Notes under the pieces: model-generated
What the model was told of the DNA's origin: nothing
The model's database searches: none
What the model saw: only the letters and a program-made list of their open reading frames with translations
Assembly: GCA_017386805.1 (NCBI GenBank)
Contig: JAFOGM010000011.1
Location: forward strand, 1 to 5,993
Source of the DNA: Bacillota bacterium
Lineage (GTDB): Bacteria; Bacillota; Clostridia; Peptostreptococcales; Anaerovoracaceae
Reading direction: 5' to 3'
Length of the DNA: 5,993 nt
Program-made: the position numbers and the translations under genes
In this document: one piece after another, positions 1 to 4,627 of the stretch
How the letters are laid out: every line of letters begins with the position of its first letter
Numbering within the stretch: position 1 is the first letter of the stretch

Positions 1-1287
1 CCCGCCGGAGATCACACCCAGACGGATCTCCACCTTTCCGGAGAGTCCGGCTCTGTCCAGGAATTCTTCCATGTTGGTACAGCGTTCCAGGGAGGAACAG
101 GCGATGGTCACCTTGTAGCCCTGCTTCACGCTGCGGCGCAGCTCCGATTCCAGAAGGTCCATGCGGCCATTGAAGACCGGTGCCTGGCGGGAAGAAATCC
201 CCTCCAGGGTGTCCAGACGGTCCACCCCGCGGATCCGTTTCTGGAAGGGTGTGAAGAAGTAAGCACTGTCCTGACCGTTGTACATCTCGTAGAGATCAGT
301 CTTGGTTAGCACATGCTTACCCTCGGTCGGAACACACTCTCCTCGTTCCAGAAGAACCTTATAGTCCTCGGTGGCTTCTTTTGTGTAAGCTTCCAGAGCT
401 TCTTCCAGTCGGTCGGGATCATCGAAGATCACGGTACAGTTTTCCTGATCTGCGTAATCCCAAATGTGACTCAGTTCTTTGTAAAAATAGGGAAGATAGC
501 GCTCCAGCATGGTCCGCTGGTAACCGGTGGCCAGAGCCTCCGTCAGCTGATCTCTGTGAGCCAATAAGCGTTCCTTCGCTTCACCGTCGGCCATCTTTCC
601 GGCCTGGGTGGTGTAAGTCCTGTGAATCTTTTTCGAAGCCGCTTCAAAGAGTCCTTCGCTTTGAACCAGAAGGGACGCCGGCCAGATCCGGACTTCCGCT
701 TCGTTTTCCACCGAGCGCTGGGTCAGAACGTCGAAGCTTCGCACCGAGTCCACTTCCGTGTCGAACAGTTCGATTCGGATGGGGTATTCCCGGTTCATGG
801 GGAAGATGTCGATGATTCCACCGCGGATCCCGAACTGGCCCATGGCTTCCACGTAAGGAACTCGTTCATACCCCATGGCAACCAGCCGCTTGGCGGCTTC
901 TTCCGGCTCCAGTTCATCCCCCGCAGCCACCTCAAAGGCCAGACTGCGGAACTCTGCAGGAGGGATCAGCTTTTTCAAAGCTGCCGTCACCGGCAGGATC
1001 ACGATGCAGTCCTGATGCTCCCCTAAGGCAGCCAGCGCCGTCAGATAGGCAGAGATCCCTGCGCGGCTCTTGGCCTCGTAGCGCAGGAAACTGTGTTCAT
1101 CCTCCGGAAGGACGTGGATGGTCTTCTTCGTAAAGAAGGCCATATCCTCCGCCAGCCGCTTTGCCTTCCCGTGGGTGGCCGTCACGATGATGGCCTGTCC
1201 TCTCTGTTCTGCAAAGTGGGCGGCTACGGGAGCCACACGGCTCTCGGAGATCCCGAAATAATTGTGCATTCCGCTGTTACTGCTCAT
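1..1287 (-). CDS. mfd: Transcription-repair coupling factor Mfd, N-terminal part (cut by window edge)
   Basis: Mfd is a cytoplasmic ATP-driven DNA translocase that removes RNA polymerase stalled at lesions and recruits UvrA for nucleotide excision repair. The minus-strand frame from ATG at 1287 is open for 429 codons to base 1; Mfd is usually 1,100-1,200 residues, so the RNA polymerase-binding, helicase and C-terminal domains lie outside. What is seen is the UvrB-like N-terminal half. It has RGGIIDIFP at residues 154-162 and RIELFDTEVDSVRSFD at 170-185, followed by TQRS, the family signature of the UvrB-homology module. The expected Walker A is degenerate (VTATHGKAK near residue 34), as is normal for this non-hydrolysing module. 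The start at 1287 is chosen because AGGA at 1296-1293 lies 5 bases upstream, inside the end of pth; the next ATG (1269) has no good site. The start overlaps pth by 11 bases, suggesting translational coupling. Identification is very secure; the exact start is less so. Confidence 0.96.
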   Translation of the reverse strand, partial: MSSNSGMHNYFGISESRVAPVAAHFAEQRGQAIIVTATHGKAKRLAEDMAFFTKKTIHVLPEDEHSFLRYEAKSRAGISAYLTALAALGEHQDCIVILPVTAALKKLIPPAEFRSLAFEVAAGDELEPEEAAKRLVAMGYERVPYVEAMGQFGIRGGIIDIFPMNREYPIRIELFDTEVDSVRSFDVLTQRSVENEAEVRIWPASLLVQSEGLFEAASKKIHRTYTTQAGKMADGEAKERLLAHRDQLTEALATGYQRTMLERYLPYFYKELSHIWDYADQENCTVIFDDPDRLEEALEAYTKEATEDYKVLLERGECVPTEGKHVLTKTDLYEMYNGQDSAYFFTPFQKRIRGVDRLDTLEGISSRQAPVFNGRMDLLESELRRSVKQGYKVTIACSSLERCTNMEEFLDRAGLSGKVEIRLGVISGG

Positions 1288-1885
1288 TTCCTTCCTCAGC
1301 TTTCACCGGTTTTGCCTTTTTGGGCTTTTTTTCATTGTATGCGTTCATCGCTGCATTGATGCCCTCGGTCACGTAACATTCGATGGCCTGGACCGCCTTG
1401 GTCACGGCCTCTTCCAGCAGCGGTTTTTCCTCGGTCGTAAATCCACCTAAAACGAATTTGTCCAGGGGGATCATAGGGTTCTTTCCGATGCCCAGACGAA
1501 TTCTGGGGAAGCCATCGTCCTGCAGTTCGTAGATGATGGAACGCATACCGTTATGAGTTCCGGCACTTCCCTTTCCACGGATCCGCAGCTTTCCCGGTTC
1601 CAGATCGATGTCGTCATAGATCACGATCAGGTTTTCGATGTCTTCTTTGTAGTAACTCATGATTTCACGAACAGACTGACCGGACAGATTCATATAGGTC
1701 TGAGGCTTTACCAGCATCACCTTCCTGGTTCCGAAATAGCCTTCTCCCACCAGTGCCTTATGCTTCAGCTTGGTCACACTGATGGAGTGCTTCTCCGCCA
1801 GCTGGTCGATGGTGATGAAGCCCATGTTGTGGCGTGTCTGTTCATACTGTTTTCCAGGGTTTCCTAATCCCACAATGATATACAT
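1277..1885 (-). CDS. pth: Peptidyl-tRNA hydrolase
   Basis: Pth cleaves the ester bond of peptidyl-tRNAs released by stalled or aborted translation and so recycles tRNA in the cytoplasm. The 202-residue protein begins MYIIVGLGNPG and has all the expected active-site residues. N9 is in GLGNPG, H19 is the catalytic histidine in TRHNMGF, N66 is in YMNLSG, D91 is in YDDIDLEPG, and N112 is in GTHNGMRS. These match N10, H20, N68, D93 and N114 of the E. coli enzyme from memory. The C-terminus carries a lysine-rich then acidic tail (about residues 185-202) beyond the usual fold, making it slightly longer than the common 185-195 residues. The start is supported by GGGAG with a 7-base spacer. The gene sits 87 bases after prs, beyond a terminator-like hairpin, and overlaps mfd downstream. 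The B. subtilis orthologue is also called spoVC. Confidence 0.98.
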   Translation of the reverse strand: MYIIVGLGNPGKQYEQTRHNMGFITIDQLAEKHSISVTKLKHKALVGEGYFGTRKVMLVKPQTYMNLSGQSVREIMSYYKEDIENLIVIYDDIDLEPGKLRIRGKGSAGTHNGMRSIIYELQDDGFPRIRLGIGKNPMIPLDKFVLGGFTTEEKPLLEEAVTKAVQAIECYVTEGINAAMNAYNEKKPKKAKPVKAEEGNEQ

Positions 1886-1898
1886 AATTGTTCTCCCT

Positions 1899-1934
1899 TA
1901 ATTAAAATAAGGGGCTGTCAAACGACAGCCCCTT
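1899..1934 (-). terminator. Intrinsic terminator between prs and pth
   Basis: A perfect 9-bp inverted repeat (GGGGCTGTC at 1911-1919, GACAGCCCC at 1924-1932) encloses a 4-base loop and can extend by two A-T pairs to 1909/1934. Read on the minus strand it is followed by TTATTTTAATT, a T-rich but interrupted tract. It lies downstream of the prs stop and ends only a few bases before the pth ribosome binding site. It would end prs transcripts. Since I see no convincing promoter between it and pth, partial readthrough into pth-mfd is likely. Confidence 0.85.
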
Positions 1935-1950
1935 TGTCACAATCGTAACA

Positions 1951-1964
1951 GCAGAGTTCTCTGC
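1951..1964 (-). repeat. Short inverted repeat after prs
   Basis: GCAGAG and CTCTGC form a perfect 6-bp inverted repeat with a 2-base centre (a 5-bp stem with a 4-base loop in RNA). It lies nine bases after the prs stop codon and 17 bases before the main terminator hairpin on the minus strand. There is no T-tract behind it, so it is not a terminator by itself; it may protect the 3' end of the prs message or be chance. Confidence 0.4.
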
Positions 1965-1972
1965 GATATGTA

Positions 1973-2920
1973 TTAGAACAGACCGTTCAGAGAAGTGTTG
2001 GTGAATACGCGGATCATTGCTTCTGCGAACATCGGAGCTACAGACAGAGTCTTGATCTTGTCGATCTGCTTTTCCGGCGGCAGAGGAATGGTGTTCAGCA
2101 GTACCATTTCCTTGATCGCGGACTTTTCGATTCTTTCGATCGCAGGACCGGACAGGATCGGGTGAGTTGCGCAAGCGTAAACTTCCTTCGCACCCATGTC
2201 CTTCATTGCATTCGCTGCGTTGCAGATGGTACCAGCGGTATCTACCATGTCGTCCATCAGAACAACGGTCTTGTCCTTAACTTCACCGATAACGTTCATG
2301 ATTTCGCTGACATTTGCCTTCGGACGTCTCTTGTCTACGATAGCGATGGGCGCATCCAGGGGCTGAGCCATGGATCTTGCTCTGCTTACGCTGCCGTGGT
2401 CCGGAGATACGATTACCAGGTCGTCCAGATTCTTTTCCTTGAAGTACTTAACCAGAATGGGCATACCCAGCAGGTGGTCTACGGGGATATCGAAGTAACC
2501 CTGGATCTGAGCTGCGTGTAAGTCCATGGTGATCACGCGGTCAGCACCAGCAGCCTGTAACAGGTCAGCTACCAGCTTTGCTGTGATCGGGTCTCTCGCC
2601 TTTGCTTTTCTATCCTGGCGAGCATATCCATAATACGGAATAACTGCGTTGATACGACCAGCGGATGCTCTCTTCATCGCGTCGATCATGATCAGCAGTT
2701 CCATCAGGTTGTCATTGGTCGGATCGCAAGTGGGCTGAATGATGTAGGTATCGATACCACGTACAGTTTCCCACAGGCTTACGGAGATTTCTCCGTCGCT
2801 GAATTTGTTAACTGCGGATTTACCTAAAGGTTTTCCCATGATTTTAGCAATTTCTTCCGCCAGAGCCGGATTTGCATTACCGGTGAAAATCTTGTAATCT
2901 GCAAATACGCCGTTCCTCAT
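1973..2920 (-). CDS. prs: Ribose-phosphate pyrophosphokinase (PRPP synthetase, class I)
   Basis: Prs transfers pyrophosphate from ATP to ribose 5-phosphate, giving PRPP for purine, pyrimidine, NAD, histidine and tryptophan synthesis in the cytoplasm. The 315-residue length is typical for class I enzymes, which are active as hexamers. Visible motifs in order are KIFTGNANPALA (10-21), FSDGE (40-44), YYGYARQDRK (96-105), TMDLHAAQIQGYF (131-143, with H135), the KRRP catalytic flexible loop (197-200, K197 and R199), and the PRPP/ribose-phosphate loop VVLMDDMVDTAGT (219-231). No key residue is missing. The ATG at 2920 is preceded by AAAGGAGG at a 9-base spacing. The gene appears to be its own transcription unit: a terminator lies upstream (3082-3115), a promoter near 3032-3059, and a terminator downstream (1899-1934). 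glmU, which normally sits just upstream in B. subtilis and many relatives, is absent. Confidence 0.99.
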   Translation of the reverse strand: MRNGVFADYKIFTGNANPALAEEIAKIMGKPLGKSAVNKFSDGEISVSLWETVRGIDTYIIQPTCDPTNDNLMELLIMIDAMKRASAGRINAVIPYYGYARQDRKAKARDPITAKLVADLLQAAGADRVITMDLHAAQIQGYFDIPVDHLLGMPILVKYFKEKNLDDLVIVSPDHGSVSRARSMAQPLDAPIAIVDKRRPKANVSEIMNVIGEVKDKTVVLMDDMVDTAGTICNAANAMKDMGAKEVYACATHPILSGPAIERIEKSAIKEMVLLNTIPLPPEKQIDKIKTLSVAPMFAEAMIRVFTNTSLNGLF

Positions 2921-3031
2921 CTTGATTGTCCTCCTTTGGCTTTCGCCTGTTGCAATAGTTTTCCTAATCCCCTTGGTATGTTATCCGATCCAACGAAGCC
3001 GGACCGGCATCTCCCTTATTCACACATAATC
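2921..3031 (-). promoter_or_regulatory. Long 5' leader of prs
   Basis: About 105 bases lie between the predicted prs transcription start (near 3025) and its start codon. The stretch holds the strong AAAGGAGG site (2937-2930). Just upstream of that is a tiny GGC-GAAA-GCC hairpin with a GNRA-type loop (2947-2938). A GCCGG-A-CCGGC dyad lies around 2997-3007. I recognise no known riboswitch fold, in particular no PRPP or purine aptamer, and no open reading frame with a ribosome binding site. Function beyond ribosome binding is unknown. Confidence 0.4.
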
Positions 3032-3059
3032 AGTATACCATCTTTCTGTCATTATACAA
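3032..3059 (-). promoter_or_regulatory. Probable sigma-A promoter of prs
   Basis: On the minus strand an extended -10, TGG followed by TATACT (3037-3032), is preceded by a weak -35, TTGTAT (3059-3054), 16 bases away. It lies between the spoVG terminator and prs, where a promoter is required if the terminator works. A second -10-like TATAAT (3056-3051) overlaps the -35 but has no -35 of its own. Predicted start is near 3025. Confidence 0.6.
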
Positions 3060-3081
3060 ACCCTAAAATGACAGAATATCG

Positions 3082-3115
3082 AAAAAAACAGCAACTGTTT
3101 TTGTGCAGTTGCTGT
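3082..3115 (-). terminator. Intrinsic terminator of spoVG
   Basis: A perfect 10-bp inverted repeat (ACAGCAACTG at 3088-3097, CAGTTGCTGT at 3106-3115) has an 8-base loop. On the minus strand the hairpin is followed directly by seven T residues. It begins about 20 bases after the spoVG stop codon. This is a textbook Rho-independent terminator and separates spoVG from prs. Confidence 0.93.
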
Positions 3116-3136
3116 CTTTCTGAGCGTATTGGTAAT

Positions 3137-3445
3137 TTATTCCTCTAAAAATGTCTCTGCTTCCCCGCAATTACCTTCTGCGTCTACTGGCTCGTTGAAT
3201 GTTTCTTCGTATTTGCGGAAGATCGCATTGGCGATTTTTTCTCTTGTTTCAGGAAGCAGCGGGTGAGCCACATCCTTATATTTGTCGCCGATCTTCTTGC
3301 TGGGCATCGCCACAAACAAACCATTCAGACCTTTTACGATCTTAATGTCGTGCACTACGAATTCACCGTCAAAGGTGACGGAAGCTACCGCCTTCATCTT
3401 ACCTTCGTCTTCCATTCTTCGAATTCTTACGTCAGTAATTTCCAT
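3137..3445 (-). CDS. spoVG: Septation/gene regulator SpoVG
   Basis: SpoVG is a small nucleic-acid-binding regulator of the cytoplasm. It is linked to septation and sporulation in Bacillus and to virulence, capsule and envelope genes in non-sporulating relatives, where RNA and DNA binding have been reported. The 102-residue protein begins MEITDVRIRRMEDEGKMKA and has FVVHDIKIVKG (29-39), GLFVAMPSKK (42-51) and DVAHPL (58-63), all hallmarks of the family. A basic helix (about 67-79) corresponds to the region implicated in nucleic acid binding in homologues. The tail from about residue 87 is acidic and typical. The ATG at 3445 is preceded by AGGAG at a 7-base spacing. It has a strong promoter upstream and its own terminator, so it is probably monocistronic or a second unit within a purR readthrough transcript. 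Its presence does not prove that the organism sporulates. Confidence 0.98.
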   Translation of the reverse strand: MEITDVRIRRMEDEGKMKAVASVTFDGEFVVHDIKIVKGLNGLFVAMPSKKIGDKYKDVAHPLLPETREKIANAIFRKYEETFNEPVDAEGNCGEAETFLEE

Positions 3446-3467
3446 AGTGATTCTCCTCTTCGGATTT

Positions 3468-3491
3468 AGTACGCGTATTATCGCGCATACT
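3468..3491. repeat. Imperfect palindrome in the spoVG leader
   Basis: AGTACGCG (3468-3475) faces CGCATACT (3484-3491) as an inverted repeat with one C/A mismatch and an 8-base centre (3476-3483); one extra T-A pair extends it outward. It lies about 8 bases upstream of the spoVG ribosome binding site region, within the predicted 70-base untranslated leader. It could be an mRNA stem-loop or a protein-binding dyad; nothing in the sequence decides between these. Confidence 0.45.
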
Positions 3492-3521
3492 ACCTACAAA
3501 GCGCAGGATCGTATCGGTAAC

Positions 3522-3550
3522 AGTATACCATGATTCCCTGCATTTTTCAA
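3522..3550 (-). promoter_or_regulatory. Strong sigma-A-type promoter of spoVG
   Basis: On the minus strand TTGAAA (3550-3545, 5 of 6 to TTGACA) is followed 17 bases later by TATACT (3527-3522, 5 of 6 to TATAAT) with an extended TGG just before the -10. Predicted start is near 3515, giving a leader of about 70 bases. In B. subtilis spoVG is driven by sigma-H; here the match is to the housekeeping sigma factor. Confidence 0.8.
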
Positions 3551-3607
3551 CCGTTTCCACAACCATTCTGCCCTAAGGATTGTTTATTTCCCTCAAAATT
3601 CCTGAAT
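3551..3607 (-). other. purR-spoVG gap without a clear terminator
   Basis: Between the purR stop and the spoVG -35 element I see no GC-rich hairpin with a T-tract. The best inverted repeat, AAATTC-AG-GAATTT near 3596-3609, is A-T rich with a 2-base centre and is not a convincing terminator. purR transcripts may therefore run into spoVG. No gene fits here; yabJ, which follows purR in B. subtilis, is absent. Confidence 0.5.
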
Positions 3608-4432
3608 TTATTCAAAAATCTCCTTCAATCCTTCGACATTCTGTTCAATTTCGATGATCTGTTCATCGGCATCTACCGTTCCGAGATACATCAGCGGGAA
3701 GTAATCCGAGACTTTTTTCTTCTCCGGTACTTTCGCTGCGATCACGACCCCTACACCGACAACTTCCACATCGAATTCTCTCATCATATCAGTGATCCCA
3801 CGGATGCTTCCTCCTGCACGCATGAAATCGTCCACGATAAGAGCTCTCGTACCGGGCTTTACCGCCCTCTTTGCCAGGGACATCTTCTGGATCCGCTCTG
3901 CCGAACCGGCGAAGTAATTGATACTCACAGTGGAACCTTCCGAGATTTTACTTTCTCTTCGCAGTACCACCAGGGGAAGATTCAGCATCTCCGCCGTCAT
4001 CAGGGCCGCCGGAAGGCCTTTCGTTTCCACAGTCACCACGTAATCTGCCCTGCAGTTCTCGAATTTCTTCGCGAAGATCTGGCCTACGCCTTTGGCGATT
4101 ACCGGGTTGAACATGATGTCCGATGTATACAGGAAGCCGTTGGCAAGAATTCGATCTTTTTCTTCCAACTTGCATTCCAGCTCATGCAGCAAGCTTTCCG
4201 CGGTCTTCTGGGAAATGGAAGGGATGTATTTCAGCCCCCCTTTGGCACCCGCAGAAGTTTCGATTCTTCCATAGCCGGAAATTTCCAAGGCGCGCTTTGC
4301 TGCAGACACGTCTTCGCTTAAACTGGATTTTGCGCAGTCGAACATGTCGCAGAAATAACCCAGAGAAAATGTTTTATTGGGATTTTCTCTCAGGATCTGC
4401 AGCATGGCGCCCACGCGTTCTGTCCTTTTCAT
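3608..4432 (-). CDS. purR: Pur operon repressor PurR (Bacillus type)
   Basis: PurR is a cytoplasmic DNA-binding regulator of purine genes. It is a repressor in B. subtilis, with PRPP weakening DNA binding, and an activator in Lactococcus. The 274-residue protein is near the family length. Residues 1-70 form a winged helix-turn-helix (MKRTERVGAMLQILRENPN, then SLGYFCDMFDCAKSSLSEDVS). Residues from about 75 form a type I phosphoribosyltransferase fold, with VVTVETKGLPAALMTAEML (132-150) and the PRPP loop VDDFMRAGGS (200-209, acidic pair D201-D202). This differs from the LacI-family PurR of E. coli. GGAGGT with an 8-base spacer supports the ATG at 4432. It is divergent from murC, and its own promoter region contains CGAA elements of the kind PurR binds, which suggests autoregulation. 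The neighbouring prs makes its ligand PRPP. Whether it represses or activates here cannot be read from the sequence. Confidence 0.97.
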   Translation of the reverse strand: MKRTERVGAMLQILRENPNKTFSLGYFCDMFDCAKSSLSEDVSAAKRALEISGYGRIETSAGAKGGLKYIPSISQKTAESLLHELECKLEEKDRILANGFLYTSDIMFNPVIAKGVGQIFAKKFENCRADYVVTVETKGLPAALMTAEMLNLPLVVLRRESKISEGSTVSINYFAGSAERIQKMSLAKRAVKPGTRALIVDDFMRAGGSIRGITDMMREFDVEVVGVGVVIAAKVPEKKKVSDYFPLMYLGTVDADEQIIEIEQNVEGLKEIFE

Positions 4433-4453
4433 TGTATGTCACCTCCAGAGAAT

Positions 4454-4470
4454 ACGAATATTACGTTCGT
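4454..4470. promoter_or_regulatory. CGAA/TTCG dyad downstream of the purR promoter (candidate PurR operator)
   Basis: ACGAA (4454-4458) and TTCGT (4466-4470) are exact inverted arms with 7 bases between them. The dyad lies just downstream of the predicted purR transcription start (near 4473), where a bound protein would block the promoter. PurR of B. subtilis recognises boxes with a central CGAA, recalled as AWWWCCGAACWWT, usually as an inverted pair 16-17 bases apart. The spacing here is shorter, so the assignment is inference. Confidence 0.45.
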
Positions 4471-4479
4471 GTTATGTCA

Positions 4480-4508
4480 ATTTTATTCGTTTTTTCACCG
4501 TTTGTCAA
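4480..4508 (-). promoter_or_regulatory. Strong sigma-A promoter of purR
   Basis: On the minus strand a consensus -35 TTGACA (4508-4503) is followed after 17 bases by TAAAAT (4485-4480, 5 of 6 to TATAAT). The predicted start is near 4473, giving a leader of about 40 bases to the ATG at 4432. A CGAA (minus strand, 4489-4486) abuts the -10 inside the spacer, so a bound regulator would overlap the promoter. Confidence 0.8.
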
Positions 4509-4546
4509 ATCGAAACTATTTTAACATTTTTCATATTCATCCGCAC

Positions 4547-4559
4547 AAAACCGAAATAT
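4547..4559 (+). promoter_or_regulatory. Candidate PurBox inside the murC promoter
   Basis: AAAACCGAAATAT matches the Bacillus/Lactococcus PurBox as I recall it (AWWWCCGAACWWT) at 12 of 13 positions, failing only at the C after CGAA. It lies a few bases upstream of the murC extended -10 and overlaps where the spacer and -35 would be. A-T rich sequence inflates matches at the W positions; the informative part is CCGAA. Other CGAA cores lie at 4455, 4511 and, on the minus strand, 4466-4469 and 4486-4489. Confidence 0.4.
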
Positions 4560-4562
4560 ATG

Positions 4563-4571
4563 TGGTATAAT
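4563..4571 (+). promoter_or_regulatory. Extended -10 promoter of murC
   Basis: TGG directly before a perfect TATAAT (4566-4571) forms an extended -10 element. No good -35 exists at 16-18 bases upstream (the best is GCACAA-like around 4543-4548), which is tolerable for extended -10 promoters but also fits an activator-dependent one. Predicted start is near 4578, giving a leader of about 50 bases. Confidence 0.75.
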
Positions 4572-4577
4572 ACCTAC

Positions 4578-4601
4578 GTCTGACAATTTGTTGATTCAGA
4601 C
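4578..4601 (+). repeat. Stem-loop at the predicted 5' end of the murC mRNA
   Basis: GTCTGA (4578-4583) and TCAGAC (4596-4601) form a perfect 6-bp stem. Inside it CAA (4584-4586) can pair with TTG (4591-4593), leaving a 2-base bulge and a TTTG loop. The stem starts at about the predicted +1, so the transcript would begin with a hairpin. Such structures can protect an mRNA from 5'-end-dependent decay. The same dyad in DNA could be an operator. Confidence 0.5.
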
Positions 4602-4627
4602 ACAGTACAAATTCAGGAGGAACATCC

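Noticed and set aside
313..1026. Several plus-strand open frames of 84-144 codons at the left of the window
   Set aside because: The minus-strand frame here is unmistakably Mfd with RGGIIDIFP and the RIELFD motif. The plus-strand frames overlap each other, lack ribosome binding sites and encode no recognisable protein.
1916..1921. TTGACA on the minus strand before pth as a -35 element
   Set aside because: It is part of the terminator loop and arm, and 16-18 bases downstream there is only the ribosome binding site (AGGGAG), not a -10 element.
1902..2174. A 90-codon minus-strand frame overlapping the end of prs
   Set aside because: It runs in another frame through conserved prs sequence and through the terminator hairpin, and has no ribosome binding site or recognisable motif.
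2921..3031. A PRPP or purine riboswitch in the prs leader
   Set aside because: The leader is only about 105 bases with two very short dyads. I could not find the conserved cores of either aptamer class or an expression platform before the ribosome binding site.
3530..4321. A 263-codon open frame on the plus strand opposite purR
   Set aside because: It lies almost wholly antisense to purR, whose winged helix and PRPP motifs are intact. Its translation is rich in Phe, His and Arg with no recognisable motif, and its ATG falls in the spoVG promoter with no ribosome binding site.
4475..4480. A second TTGACA upstream of purR as another promoter
   Set aside because: At 16-18 bases downstream the hexamers are TTCGTA, TCGTAT or CGTATT, poor -10 matches. 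The TTGACA at 4508-4503 with TAAAAT is far better.
4501..4509. TTTGTCAAA resembles a Spo0A box
   Set aside because: The match is explained by the reverse complement of the purR -35 element TTGACA. A nine-base A-T rich match alone does not support Spo0A control.
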